A stretch of DNA of 28,699 nt from an uncultured Collinsella sp. (GCA_902470835.1 CABRHR010000014.1:1-28699), one strand, 5' to 3'. Positions 14,686 through 23,190 are shown, counted from the stretch's first letter. Notes: generated from the letters alone by a model not told the origin. Numbers and translations are program-made.

Positions 14686-16713
14686 ATGGAACAAAAGGCC
14701 AAGGAGGCAGCCTCGCACGCTGCGATTCCTGTGAGCATCTCGGCGATGCTCGTCACGCTGGGCGTGGTGTATGGCGATATCGGCACCAGCCCCATGTATG
14801 TAACCAAGGCGCTCGTTGCCGGCAACGGCGGCATCGGAAGCGTCACGCAGGAGTTCGTGCTCGGCGCGCTCTCCCTTGTCGTGTGGACGGTCACGCTGCT
14901 GACGACCGTCAAGTACGTGCTGATCTCGCTGCGCGCCGACAACCACGGCGAGGGCGGTATCTTTGCCCTGTACAGCCTGGTCAAGCGTTGCGGCAAGTGG
15001 CTCATCATCCCCGCCATGCTGGGCGGCGCCGCGCTGCTTGCCGACGGCATCCTGACGCCTGCCGTTACCGTCACCACGGCCATCGAGGGTCTGCGCACCA
15101 TCCCGGCAGTCCATGCTGTGTTGGGCGACGATCAGGGCCGCGTCGTGGCTATCACGCTTGCCATCATCATTGTGCTCTTCTTGGTGCAGCGTATCGGTAC
15201 GGCCAAGATCGGCCGTGCCTTTGGCCCCATCATGACGCTGTGGTTTCTGTTCCTGGGCGGTACGGGTCTGTTCTTTGTCTTCCAGTACCCCGCGGTGCTG
15301 CTGTGCCTCAACCCGCTGCGCGGCATCGGCTTTCTGCTGAGCCCCAACAACCATGCAGGCATCATGATTCTGGGCAGCTGCTTCCTCGCCACCACCGGTG
15401 CCGAGGCGCTCTACTCCGACATGGGCCATGTGGGCCGCGGCAACATTTACGCCACCTGGCCGTTCGTCAAGTGCTGCTTGCTGCTGTCCTATATGGGCCA
15501 GGGCGCTTGGCTTATCAACAACGCCGGCAACCCGGAGCTCATGGGTATCGCCGACCTCAACCCCTTCTACCAGATGCTCGCCCCGGGTCTGCGTCCCTTT
15601 GCCGTCGGCCTTTCCACCGTCGCGGCCATCATTGCCTCGCAGGCGCTCATCACCGGCGCATTCTCGCTGGTGTCCGAGGCCAGTCGCCTGGACCTCATGC
15701 CGCACATGCAGGTCTTCTATCCTGCCGAGACCAAGGGCCAGCTCTATATTCCCATGGTCAACAACGTCATGCTTGTGGGCTGCGTCATCGTGGTGCTGCT
15801 GTTCCAGAGCTCGGCGCACATGGAGGCCGCTTACGGCTTGGCGATCACCCTGACCATGATGTGCACGACGCTGCTGCTCTTCTTCTACTTGCATGTCGAT
15901 CGCGGCCTTAAGGTCGCCCCGTATATCTTCGTTGCGTTCTTCCTTATGCTCGAGGGCTTCTTCTTCGTGAGTTCGCTCACCAAGTTCTTCCACGGCGGCT
16001 ATTTCACCATCCTCATGGCTGCACTCATCATGGGCATTATGGTGTGCTGGTACAACGGCACGGCGGTCGAGCAGCGCCAGTTTACGCTGCTGCCGCTGCG
16101 CAGTTACCTGCCGCAGCTCAAGCGCCTGCGCGACGACGACCGTTACGAGCGCATGAGCGACAACGTCGTGTACCTGACCAAGGACACCCATACCGACTAC
16201 ATCGACCGCGATATCGTCTACTCGATTCTGGACAAGCATCCCAAGCGCGCCCGCGCCTGGTGGTTTGTGAATGTCGAGACTATGGACGAACCGCACACCT
16301 TTGCCTATTCGGTCGAGACGTTCGGCACCGACTACGTGTTCCGCGTGCATCTGTACCTGGGCTACAAGATCAACCAGCGCGTCAATGCCTACCTGCGTCA
16401 GGTTGTTCAGGACCTGGCTGCCACCGGCGAGCTGCCGCCGCAGACGCATGACTACTCGGTCTACAAGGATCCGGGTAACATCGGCACGTTCAAGTTCGTC
16501 CTGATCCGTAAGCTTCTGGCGCCCGAAAGCGATGTGGAGCCGAGCGAGCGTACGGCCATCACGCTCAAGTACATCATCCGCCGTGCCGCCGGCACGCCTG
16601 CACGCTGGTACGGCCTGGAGAACTCCAACGTGAGCTTTGAGTACGTGCCGCTGTTCACCAAGTTCAAGGCTGTGAATAAGATGCAGCGCCTGGCTCCCAA
16701 CGAGCGGCCGTAG
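14686..16713 (+). CDS. kup: Low-affinity potassium uptake transporter Kup
   Basis: A 675-residue KUP/HAK/KT family potassium:proton symporter of the cytoplasmic membrane. The hallmark GVVYGDIGTSPMY occurs near residue 26, followed by about 12 hydrophobic helices (to about residue 450) and a hydrophilic C-terminal domain, the usual bacterial arrangement and length. GLLSPNNHAG-like and QALITGAFSL segments match the family. ATG 14686 follows GGGAGGAAA at ideal spacing; an upstream ATG at 14668 overlaps that site. Downstream lie a small membrane protein and a KdpDE-like two-component pair, which supports a potassium-homeostasis cluster. Whether the pair controls kup is inference. Confidence 0.95.
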   Translation: MEQKAKEAASHAAIPVSISAMLVTLGVVYGDIGTSPMYVTKALVAGNGGIGSVTQEFVLGALSLVVWTVTLLTTVKYVLISLRADNHGEGGIFALYSLVKRCGKWLIIPAMLGGAALLADGILTPAVTVTTAIEGLRTIPAVHAVLGDDQGRVVAITLAIIIVLFLVQRIGTAKIGRAFGPIMTLWFLFLGGTGLFFVFQYPAVLLCLNPLRGIGFLLSPNNHAGIMILGSCFLATTGAEALYSDMGHVGRGNIYATWPFVKCCLLLSYMGQGAWLINNAGNPELMGIADLNPFYQMLAPGLRPFAVGLSTVAAIIASQALITGAFSLVSEASRLDLMPHMQVFYPAETKGQLYIPMVNNVMLVGCVIVVLLFQSSAHMEAAYGLAITLTMMCTTLLLFFYLHVDRGLKVAPYIFVAFFLMLEGFFFVSSLTKFFHGGYFTILMAALIMGIMVCWYNGTAVEQRQFTLLPLRSYLPQLKRLRDDDRYERMSDNVVYLTKDTHTDYIDRDIVYSILDKHPKRARAWWFVNVETMDEPHTFAYSVETFGTDYVFRVHLYLGYKINQRVNAYLRQVVQDLAATGELPPQTHDYSVYKDPGNIGTFKFVLIRKLLAPESDVEPSERTAITLKYIIRRAAGTPARWYGLENSNVSFEYVPLFTKFKAVNKMQRLAPNERP

Positions 16714-16774
16714 GCGCCGACGGGTTGCACGGAGTTGGTTTTCGATGGACAAGATTGAGGCCGGGGAGGTAAAC

Positions 16775-16969
16775 ATGGATACAAGGATGCTTGATGGCCG
16801 CGAGGTGGTTGCCGAGCTGGTACGTGAGGCGCGTGTCGACGCCGCCGAAGATCGGTTTTTGACGAACCGCGCCAACATGGATATGGCCGACCGCGTGATC
16901 TCGATCGTGGCACTGGTATTTGGAGCGGTGTGCGTGTGTGCCCTGCTCGCGCACGTGCTGTTTGTCTAG
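16775..16969 (+). CDS. Small single-helix membrane protein
   Basis: A 64-residue protein with a charged N-terminal half (VVAELVREARVDAAEDRF) and one transmembrane helix at about 41-63, ending right at the membrane. ATG 16775 has GGGGAGG five bases upstream; an ATG at 16745 would add 10 residues but has a poorer site. It sits 61 bases after kup and before a terminator hairpin, so it is probably co-transcribed with kup. I do not recognise the family. It is longer than and unlike KdpF. A small partner or regulator of Kup or of the downstream kinase is a guess from position only. Confidence 0.65.
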   Translation: MDTRMLDGREVVAELVREARVDAAEDRFLTNRANMDMADRVISIVALVFGAVCVCALLAHVLFV

Positions 16970-17014
16970 CGACCGCCGGCTGCAAAGGCTATACACTTGG
17001 AACCACCACAAGGG

Positions 17015-17060
17015 AAACCACCACAAAGGTGCCTGTCCCTTTGTGGTGGTTTTTGTTTTT
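17015..17060 (+). terminator. Hairpin with T-run, type B palindrome copy 2
   Basis: A perfect 15-bp stem, AAACCACCACAAAGG (17015-17029) with 17038-17052, loop TGCCTGTC, then TTGTTTTT. It contains the type B core CAAAGG and GTCCCTTTGT, but the outer stem is changed on both sides. A partial direct duplicate, AACCACCACAAGGG, precedes it at 17001. It ends only about 20 bases before the kinase start. Confidence 0.85.
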
Positions 17061-17080
17061 GAGAGAGGGGCGGGGCGCTG

Positions 17081-18706
17081 ATGGACGTCCGCACGGATGG
17101 TGATATTGCCGATAGCTTTTGGTGGCGGCGCACAACGCTGACGCGCCGCACTCCTCTGTATGACGCCTGCGTATCGGTGGGGCTGCTGGTCGCGGCGACG
17201 ATTGTGGGCGCGTTGCTCGACCATCCGGGTCTCGCGCCGAGCATCATGATCGTCTATGTGTTCGCCGTTCAGCTGTGCGCATTCTTTACCTGGAGTCGCC
17301 TGTATTGCTTGCTGAGCTCGGCTGCCGCCGTGGCGCTCTACAACTTCTTGTTTGTCGACCCGCGCTACTCGCTGTCGCTTATCGACCGCGGCTATCCCGG
17401 CATGTTCTTCATCATGTTTGTGGTCTCGCTTGTGTCGAGCTCGATTGCGTTGGCCCTGCGCCGCGCCTTGGCACAGGCTGCCGCCAGCGACCGCCGCACG
17501 CATATGGTGCTCGAGACCAACCGCATGCTGCAGCGGTGCGCCGATCAGCAGCAGATTGTCCATGCTATGTCAACGCAGCTGGCGCGTCTTTCGGGCTGTC
17601 CGGTCGTGTGGTACAGCGCTGACGCCGAGGGCGATGACCTGCTGCCGCGTGCGACGTACACGGCCGTGGGCGATGCCGCGCCGGTGCACGAGCTGGCGCC
17701 GCAGATGCCGCCGCGGCTCTCGGCGTCCGCCTATGTGGGAACGCCGCTCGACGCCACGTTTGGCGGCTCGGCGTTTTATGGCATCTACCTGACGGTTCGC
17801 ACGGGCGACGGCTTCGTGCGCTCGGGCGACCCCGCCTCGGTGGTGGGCGTGCTGGCTATCGTTGCCGAGCCCGACGTGCTGACGCATGAGGAGCGGACGC
17901 TTGCCGATGCTATCGTGAGCGAAGGCGAGCTGGCACTCGACCGCGCCCGCGCCATGGAGGCCCGCGAGGAGGCGGCGGTGCTCGCCAAAAACGAACAGTT
18001 GCGCGCCAACCTGCTGCGCTCAATCTCGCACGATCTGCGCACGCCGCTTACCAGTATTTCGGGTAATGCCGACGTGCTGCTCGACCAGGGCTCGACCGGC
18101 ACCGCCGTGCTCGACGCCCAAACGCGCCGCGGCCTGCTCCTGTCCATTCGCTCGGATGCGCAATGGCTCAACGCTACCGTCGAGAACCTACTTGCCATCA
18201 CCAAGCTCGAGGGCGACGGTATGCATCTGTCGACTACGCTCGAGCTCATGGACGATATCGTCGAGGAGGCGCTGCGCCACGTAAGTCCGGCCGTGCGCGA
18301 GCACGACCTTAAGGTGGTGGCGTGCGATGAGCCGGCGCTCGTCAACGTCGATGCGCGCCTGATGGTGCAGCTGGTGGTCAATCTGGTGAACAACGCCATC
18401 ACCTATACGCCCGCAGGCTCGCATATCATGATTTCGATTAGCGTCGACGATGGACGCGTGGCGTGCTCGGTGGCCGATGATGGTCCGGGCATCGCACCCG
18501 AGGATCGCGAACGGATCTTCGAGTCGTTCTATACCGCCAACCATGGTCTGGCCGACAGCCACCGCAGCGTTGGCCTGGGTCTTTCGCTCTGCCGTTCCAT
18601 TGCGTTGGCGCATGGCGGTAGCATAGAGGTTGCCGCGGCGGACCCGCACGGTTCGGTCTTTACGATTGAGCTTCCTGCCGCCGACGTTTCGTTTGATAAG
18701 GAGTAG
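17081..18706 (+). CDS. Short KdpD-like sensor histidine kinase
   Basis: A 541-residue membrane sensor kinase matching the C-terminal half of KdpD: four close helices (about 27-47, 52-70, 74-92, 107-128; DUF4118, with the KdpD-like NFLFVDPRYSLSL), a GAF-like region (about 150-290), then SISHDLRTPLTS with phospho-acceptor His317 and an HATPase domain with VADDGPGIAPED and GLGLSLCRSIALAHGG. E. coli KdpD is about 894 residues and begins with a KdpD/Usp module absent here, so the domain that can bind c-di-AMP or other cytoplasmic signals is missing. ATG 17081 has a GAGAGGGG-type site. The regulator gene follows at once. The position beside kup suggests potassium or osmotic sensing, an inference. 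Confidence 0.9.
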   Translation: MDVRTDGDIADSFWWRRTTLTRRTPLYDACVSVGLLVAATIVGALLDHPGLAPSIMIVYVFAVQLCAFFTWSRLYCLLSSAAAVALYNFLFVDPRYSLSLIDRGYPGMFFIMFVVSLVSSSIALALRRALAQAAASDRRTHMVLETNRMLQRCADQQQIVHAMSTQLARLSGCPVVWYSADAEGDDLLPRATYTAVGDAAPVHELAPQMPPRLSASAYVGTPLDATFGGSAFYGIYLTVRTGDGFVRSGDPASVVGVLAIVAEPDVLTHEERTLADAIVSEGELALDRARAMEAREEAAVLAKNEQLRANLLRSISHDLRTPLTSISGNADVLLDQGSTGTAVLDAQTRRGLLLSIRSDAQWLNATVENLLAITKLEGDGMHLSTTLELMDDIVEEALRHVSPAVREHDLKVVACDEPALVNVDARLMVQLVVNLVNNAITYTPAGSHIMISISVDDGRVACSVADDGPGIAPEDRERIFESFYTANHGLADSHRSVGLGLSLCRSIALAHGGSIEVAAADPHGSVFTIELPAADVSFDKE

Positions 18707-18710
18707 CGCT

Positions 18711-19424
18711 GTGCCGAACTCTGCCGTAAAACCGCTCATCTTGGTCGTTGAGGACGACCCTGCCGTCCGCAATCTTATTGTTGCCGCGCTCGAGGCGCAC
18801 GGCTTGCGCCATATGGCTGTGGAGACCGCCCATGCCGCTATCGCCGCCGCCTCGTCGCAGACGCCGAGCATTGTGCTGCTCGATCTGGGCCTGCCCGATA
18901 TGGACGGCGTCAAGGTGGTGGAGTCGGTGCGCGCATGGTCGGGCATGCCGATTATCGTGGTCTCGGCGCGCAGCGAGGATGCGGACAAAATCCGCGCGCT
19001 CGATGCCGGTGCCGACGACTATCTGACCAAGCCGTTTTCGGTCGAGGAGCTGCTCGCGCGCATTCGCACGACGCTCAGGCGCCTTTCGTATGCGCAAACG
19101 GGCGGCGTTGTCTCCGAGGGCTCGTTCGATACCGGCGAGCTGCACATCGATTTTGATGCCGGCATCGCGACGATGGATGGCGAGGAGCTGCACCTGACGC
19201 CGATTGAGTACAAGCTGCTGTGCCTGCTGGCACACAATGCCGATAAGGTGCTCACGCACCAGTTTATCCTGCACGAGATTTGGGGCACGGCGACCAAGAG
19301 CGACCTGGCGAGCCTGCGCGTCTTTATGGGCACGCTGCGCAAAAAGATTGAATCCGACCCCGCGCATCCGCGCTATATCCAAACGCACGTGGGTATCGGC
19401 TATCGCCTGGTCACCCAAGGGTAG
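18711..19424 (+). CDS. KdpE-like response regulator (OmpR family)
   Basis: A 237-residue two-domain regulator. The receiver domain has acidic residues Asp15/Asp16, phospho-acceptor Asp58 in VLLDLGLPDMDG, Ser85 and Lys107 in YLTKPF. The C-terminal winged helix (about 135-235) has LTPIEYKLLCLLA and HVGIGYRLV, as in KdpE and other OmpR-type DNA-binding domains. The start is GTG 18711 with AAGGAG (18698-18703) overlapping the kinase stop region, four bases after that stop, so kinase and regulator are coupled. Reading upstream of GTG would overlap the kinase by 27 codons and is unlikely. Its likely targets are potassium-transport genes, possibly kup, but no binding site was identified. Confidence 0.93.
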   Translation: MPNSAVKPLILVVEDDPAVRNLIVAALEAHGLRHMAVETAHAAIAAASSQTPSIVLLDLGLPDMDGVKVVESVRAWSGMPIIVVSARSEDADKIRALDAGADDYLTKPFSVEELLARIRTTLRRLSYAQTGGVVSEGSFDTGELHIDFDAGIATMDGEELHLTPIEYKLLCLLAHNADKVLTHQFILHEIWGTATKSDLASLRVFMGTLRKKIESDPAHPRYIQTHVGIGYRLVTQG

Positions 19425-19449
19425 GACGGCGTCCGCCATTCCACTATGA

Positions 19450-19514
19450 GTTGCGGTGAAATACGGTCTAAATTTGCCTAATTCCAGGCAAAACAGTCCG
19501 TATTCCACCGCAAC
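19450..19514. terminator. Three-segment hairpin, bidirectional terminator (type C palindrome)
   Basis: GTTGCGGTG (19450-19458) pairs with CACCGCAAC (19506-19514), AATACGG (19460-19466) with CCGTATT (19498-19504), and TTTGCCT (19473-19479) with AGGCAAA (19486-19492). The segments are separated by small mismatches. It lies between convergent genes (regulator stop 19424, rlmKL stop 19555) and is followed by TTTGTTATTTG on the plus strand, so it can serve both. Confidence 0.8.
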
Positions 19515-19554
19515 TTTGTTATTTGCCTTTGGGCTTGCTGGCGTAGAACTTCTT

Positions 19555-22077
19555 CTATTTGGACTTGCCGGCAGGGGAAGGTTTGCCGGCAAAGTTGGAC
19601 TTGCCGTTGCCGGTCTGCGCGTGCGCGGGCACTGCCGCACGGGGTTTGCGGGCCTCGGGGTTGCGCAGCTCCTCGGTTCGCTCGGCAATCTCCTCGGCGC
19701 TAAAGCCTACCTCGGCCATGGCGTCCTCGATGGGCAGGCGGCGCACGATATAGCAGTGATGTACCTTTTGGTTGCGCGCGAAGTCCTCGGGGATGGTCTG
19801 TGCCGTAATGTCCTCCAGCACCACGCCCGCGCGTGCGAGCTTGCGCGTCTCGGGGCGGAAGCTGCGCAGGTTGCAGCTAAAAATGGCATGTCCGCCCTGT
19901 GCGAGTAGGCGAGATACGCCGGCTAAAAGCTCAACATGGTCGCGCTGGACATCCCAGGTGCGGCGGCCCATCTTGGACGAGTTCGAAAACGTGGGCGGGT
20001 CGACAAAGATCAGGTCCCAGCGGTTGCGCGTCTGGCGCTGGTCGCGAATCCAGGCGAGCACGTCGTCGCGTACAAAGTGATGCTGAGGACCAACAAAGCC
20101 GTTCTGACGCATGTTACGCTCGGCCCAGTCCAGGTAGGTGTTGGAGAGGTCGACCGTCACCGTCTCCTCGACGCCACCGTCGGCCGCATAGCAGGTGGCG
20201 GTACCGGTGTAGGCGAACAGGTTGAGGAAGCGGCGCGCCTGTTTGGCGTGCTCGCGCACCAGGTTGCGGGTGACGCGGTGGTCCAGGAAGATTCCCACAT
20301 CCAGATAATCGTCAAAGTTGACGGCAAAGGTGAGTCCGCCCTCTTCGATGAGCGGCAGACGACGGCGCGCGATGTTGGCGCGCTCGCCCGAGCCACCCTT
20401 GCCGGCGCCCTGTTTGCCGTACTGCGAGCCGCCGCGCGAACGCATGCGGGCCTTGGCGTGCACGTGCTCGGCCGGAACATCAAGGATACGCGGCGCGATG
20501 GCCAAGATGTCGAGCATGCGGGCCTGGGCTAGCGCGGGATCGATGGTCTTGGGTGCGGCGTATTCGGCGATGACGAGCCAGCGGCCCGGCGTCTGCGGGC
20601 AGCCCTCGTACAGGTCGATGGCGGCGGAGTAGTCGGGCAGGTCGGCATCGTAGACGCGGTAGCAGCTCACGCCCTCGCGCTTTGCCCACTTGCGACGCAG
20701 GCGGGCGTTCTTGCGCAGGCGGTTGGCGAACTGCTCGGACTCGGGGATGAGCACGGGCAGCGGCTTGCCGTCGCCCAGGTCGAGCGTGGCGGCAGGTTCG
20801 GGCATGAGGGTGTCGGCGGCTTCGTCTTCGGCGTCCGCGGTCTGCTCCTCGGTGTTTGCGCTGGTCGCAGCCTCAAACGCTGCGGCGGCGTGGTCGAGCG
20901 AGGGCCAGACTTCGACGGTTGCCTCCTCGTTGTTGGGCATGATGGCGATCGAACGCTCGGGCTCGGCGTGGAGCGCGCGGGCCAGCAATCCGTCGCGGGT
21001 GAGCGCGGCGACCGGTGCCGAAGCGAGCTCGGGCGCGCGGCGCAGCTCGCCCACGAGCGTCATGGCGTCGTGCATGAGCGAAAGCGGGGTCTCGGTGGTA
21101 TCCGCGACGATGGCGGCGCCGGCGACGGCGCGCGCATGGTCCAGCACGGTGGCAGGCTTAGCGGCGCAAAAATCGACAAAGCGCTTGTAGCCGGCGCACT
21201 TGACCATGCGCTCGGCGGTCTTGCGGGCGGCGGGGTCAACGTCTACGGCCACGATGCGCGCCTGACGCTCGCGGGCTGCGGCCTCGCGCTCGCGCGCTTC
21301 GGCAACTAGCTGCTCCCACAGGGCGGTATCGTGCAGCTGCCAGCCCTCAAAGCCCCAGCGTTCGCGAGCGGCGCCCGGGGCGCGGTCGGTCAGGATGCTC
21401 GCGGCCTCCAGCAGCAGGCCGCCGCCGGCGCACGAAGCGTCGATCAGCGTGGGCAGGGCCTCGTTTTCGTAATCATCGGCCGTCAGCTCGCGCTCGCACA
21501 GTGCAGTCCAGCCGACCTGCGAAAGTACCAGGGCGGCGTAGTCGGGGCGCAGCACGTGCGTGCCCTCGCCGGCACGGGTTGCGGCGGGCGGCAGGCGCTT
21601 AAACAGCGGATCGCCCGAAAGGTCCAGGCTCATGCTCGCGCGGCGCTGGCGCAACGAAAGCAACAGGTGCACGTCGGGGTCGGCGGCGTCGACGTCGGCG
21701 CGGCGGCCCGTGGTCTCGGCCAGACGGTCGCACAGGGCGTCCTTGGCGCGCAGGGCCGAGAAACGCGTGTTGCGCAGCTGCTCGGTTACGCCACGAGCGG
21801 TGATGGCAATGGTGGCGCCGGGGCGGACAATGCTTTCCCAGGCAATGTCGTACACGCTGTCGTACAGCTCGTCGGCATCCTGCGCCTCAAAGCGCGCAAG
21901 CACCACAAACACGCGGCTGGCCAGGCGCGACCACAGGCACGCGCGATAGCCCTCTTCGAGCTCGCCTTCAAACGTGGCGCGGCCCTTGAGGCGGCGGACA
22001 TGCGAAAGCCCGAGCCGTTTAAGCTCGTCGGCGAGTGCGGACTCAAAGCCCTCGGGGCAGCTTGCGTAAAATTCCAT
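19555..22077 (-). CDS. rlmKL: Fused 23S rRNA guanine methyltransferase RlmKL-type, first half degenerate
   Basis: An 840-residue protein (E. coli RlmKL is about 702). An N-terminal THUMP-like part (about 1-165) begins MEFYASCPEGFE. The first Rossmann methyltransferase has a changed motif I, DASCAGGG (213-220), instead of DPMCGSG, and I find no NPPY-type motif after it. An acidic linker (about 400-430) separates the second methyltransferase, with NLFAYTGTATCYAADGG and the catalytic motif DPPTFSNS (from Asp693). In the family the first half makes m2G2445 and the second m7G2069 (E. coli numbering). Here the first activity is doubtful. A Lys/Gly/Ala/Pro-rich tail follows. ATG 22077 has AGAGG upstream; the frame runs further only as the antisense of the divergent HAD gene. 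Confidence 0.88.
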   Translation of the reverse strand: MEFYASCPEGFESALADELKRLGLSHVRRLKGRATFEGELEEGYRACLWSRLASRVFVVLARFEAQDADELYDSVYDIAWESIVRPGATIAITARGVTEQLRNTRFSALRAKDALCDRLAETTGRRADVDAADPDVHLLLSLRQRRASMSLDLSGDPLFKRLPPAATRAGEGTHVLRPDYAALVLSQVGWTALCERELTADDYENEALPTLIDASCAGGGLLLEAASILTDRAPGAARERWGFEGWQLHDTALWEQLVAEAREREAAARERQARIVAVDVDPAARKTAERMVKCAGYKRFVDFCAAKPATVLDHARAVAGAAIVADTTETPLSLMHDAMTLVGELRRAPELASAPVAALTRDGLLARALHAEPERSIAIMPNNEEATVEVWPSLDHAAAAFEAATSANTEEQTADAEDEAADTLMPEPAATLDLGDGKPLPVLIPESEQFANRLRKNARLRRKWAKREGVSCYRVYDADLPDYSAAIDLYEGCPQTPGRWLVIAEYAAPKTIDPALAQARMLDILAIAPRILDVPAEHVHAKARMRSRGGSQYGKQGAGKGGSGERANIARRRLPLIEEGGLTFAVNFDDYLDVGIFLDHRVTRNLVREHAKQARRFLNLFAYTGTATCYAADGGVEETVTVDLSNTYLDWAERNMRQNGFVGPQHHFVRDDVLAWIRDQRQTRNRWDLIFVDPPTFSNSSKMGRRTWDVQRDHVELLAGVSRLLAQGGHAIFSCNLRSFRPETRKLARAGVVLEDITAQTIPEDFARNQKVHHCYIVRRLPIEDAMAEVGFSAEEIAERTEELRNPEARKPRAAVPAHAQTGNGKSNFAGKPSPAGKSK

Positions 22078-22152
22078 GGGTGACCTCTCTGGTTGCGTCG
22101 CTTCATTATATGATGGATACCTTGTTTGCTCTTGTCCTCGAAAGGAACCCAT

Positions 22153-22980
22153 ATGATCGATGCGTGCCCCGATTCCGCTGTACTGTTTTTTGACGTGGAT
22201 GGCACGCTGACGTCGTTCGATCCCGATAACCTGACCGACAAGGACCTCACGGCAATTCGCCCTTCGCGCGCGGTGATTGATTCGTTTCATAAGCTGCGCG
22301 ATGCGGGCCACAAGGCGTTTATCTGCACGGGTCGCCCTTTGTGGCTCATCGCCGACGGTCTGCGCGCACTGGACCCTGCAGGCATCGTCGCCATGGGTGG
22401 GGCCACGCTCGAGATCAAGGGTCATGTGGTGCACGAAGATTGCATTGACGAGGGCGTAGTCGGGGAGCTCGCGCGTCGCATGGCGGCTGCCGGCGCCGAG
22501 GCTATGTTCGAGACCAATGTCACGACTTTTGCGTTGGAGCCTGCGGGCGTTGAGCAGTCGTATTTGTCTGGCGCCGTGGTGGTGCACGATGCCGATCAGA
22601 TGCGCATTGAGGGCCGTCTGCGCGTGGGCAAGGTGTGCTTGTTTGCGCAGGATCTGGCGCGCATTGCCAATGACGACAGTTTTATCGATCGAAACTTTGA
22701 GCTATGCAACACCGGCGGTAAGAATCGCGAGCTGACCCCCAAGGGCATCAACAAGGGCGTGGGCGTAACCCGCGCGCTGAAATACCTGGGTCGCGCGGGC
22801 AATGCGCGCACCTTTGGCTTTGGCGATTCGGGTAACGACCTGGGTATGCTCGCCGCCGTGGAGACGGCTGTTGCCATGGGTAACGCCATGCCCGAGGTCA
22901 AGGCCGTCGCCGACTACGTGACCGACGACGTCGAGCACGACGGCACTGTCACCGCTATGAAGCATTTCGGTTTGATTTAA
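22153..22980 (+). CDS. HAD superfamily hydrolase, Cof/IIB type
   Basis: A 275-residue cytoplasmic phosphatase of the Cof-like HAD-IIB group, acting on sugar phosphates or similar metabolites. Motif I FFDVDGTLTS supplies nucleophile Asp14 and acid/base Asp16; motif II is ICTGRP; a Lys in KGINKG (197-201) fits motif III; and GDSGND (224-229) supplies the metal-binding motif IV. The cap lies between motifs II and III. ATG 22153 is preceded by AAAGGAA at 22141. It diverges from rlmKL across a 75-base gap that contains TATA-rich sequence (22105-22114) but no clear paired -35 box. The specific substrate cannot be inferred. Confidence 0.92.
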   Translation: MIDACPDSAVLFFDVDGTLTSFDPDNLTDKDLTAIRPSRAVIDSFHKLRDAGHKAFICTGRPLWLIADGLRALDPAGIVAMGGATLEIKGHVVHEDCIDEGVVGELARRMAAAGAEAMFETNVTTFALEPAGVEQSYLSGAVVVHDADQMRIEGRLRVGKVCLFAQDLARIANDDSFIDRNFELCNTGGKNRELTPKGINKGVGVTRALKYLGRAGNARTFGFGDSGNDLGMLAAVETAVAMGNAMPEVKAVADYVTDDVEHDGTVTAMKHFGLI

Positions 22981-22982
22981 GT

Positions 22983-23030
22983 GGGCCATCCAGCTACCGT
23001 TCGCCCGCGTCGGGCGGCTCGGCCTGGCCC
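22983..23030 (+). terminator. Possible hairpin after the HAD gene
   Basis: GGGCCA (22983-22988) can pair with TGGCCC (23025-23030), enclosing CGCCCG-CGT-CGGGCG (23002-23016). There is no T-run, so this is a weak terminator call. Confidence 0.35.
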
Positions 23031-23137
23031 GCTCTGCAAAATCGTTTTGCCGCTGGAGGGACGTGCTCAAAACGCTAAAGTGTTTATACCGTTCACCGAC
23101 AAGGTAAAAATCCGCAGTTCACGCCTTGATAAACGTA

Positions 23138-23152
23138 GGTAAACTGTTTACC
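23138..23152. promoter_or_regulatory. Operator-like palindrome upstream of the transaldolase gene
   Basis: GGTAAACTGTTTACC is a perfect 7+1+7 palindrome ending 38 bases before the start codon, in an AT-richer segment also holding GGTAAA at 23103. This is a typical position for a repressor operator; the regulator is not identifiable. Confidence 0.5.
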
Positions 23153-23190
23153 AGCTCAATGGCCTTGTGCAAACGAAAGGAATCAGGCAG

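Noticed and set aside
16745..16774. Earlier start for the small membrane protein
   Set aside because: Poor ribosome binding site compared with GGGGAGG directly before ATG 16775.
22093..22114. Promoter boxes in the rlmKL-HAD divergent gap
   Set aside because: TATGAT/TATAAT-like boxes exist on both strands, but no -35 box lies at 16-18 base spacing.
22078..22587. N-terminal extension of the RlmKL-type gene to 22587
   Set aside because: It would be antisense to the well-supported HAD gene; ATG 22077 has a good ribosome binding site and a family-like N-terminus.
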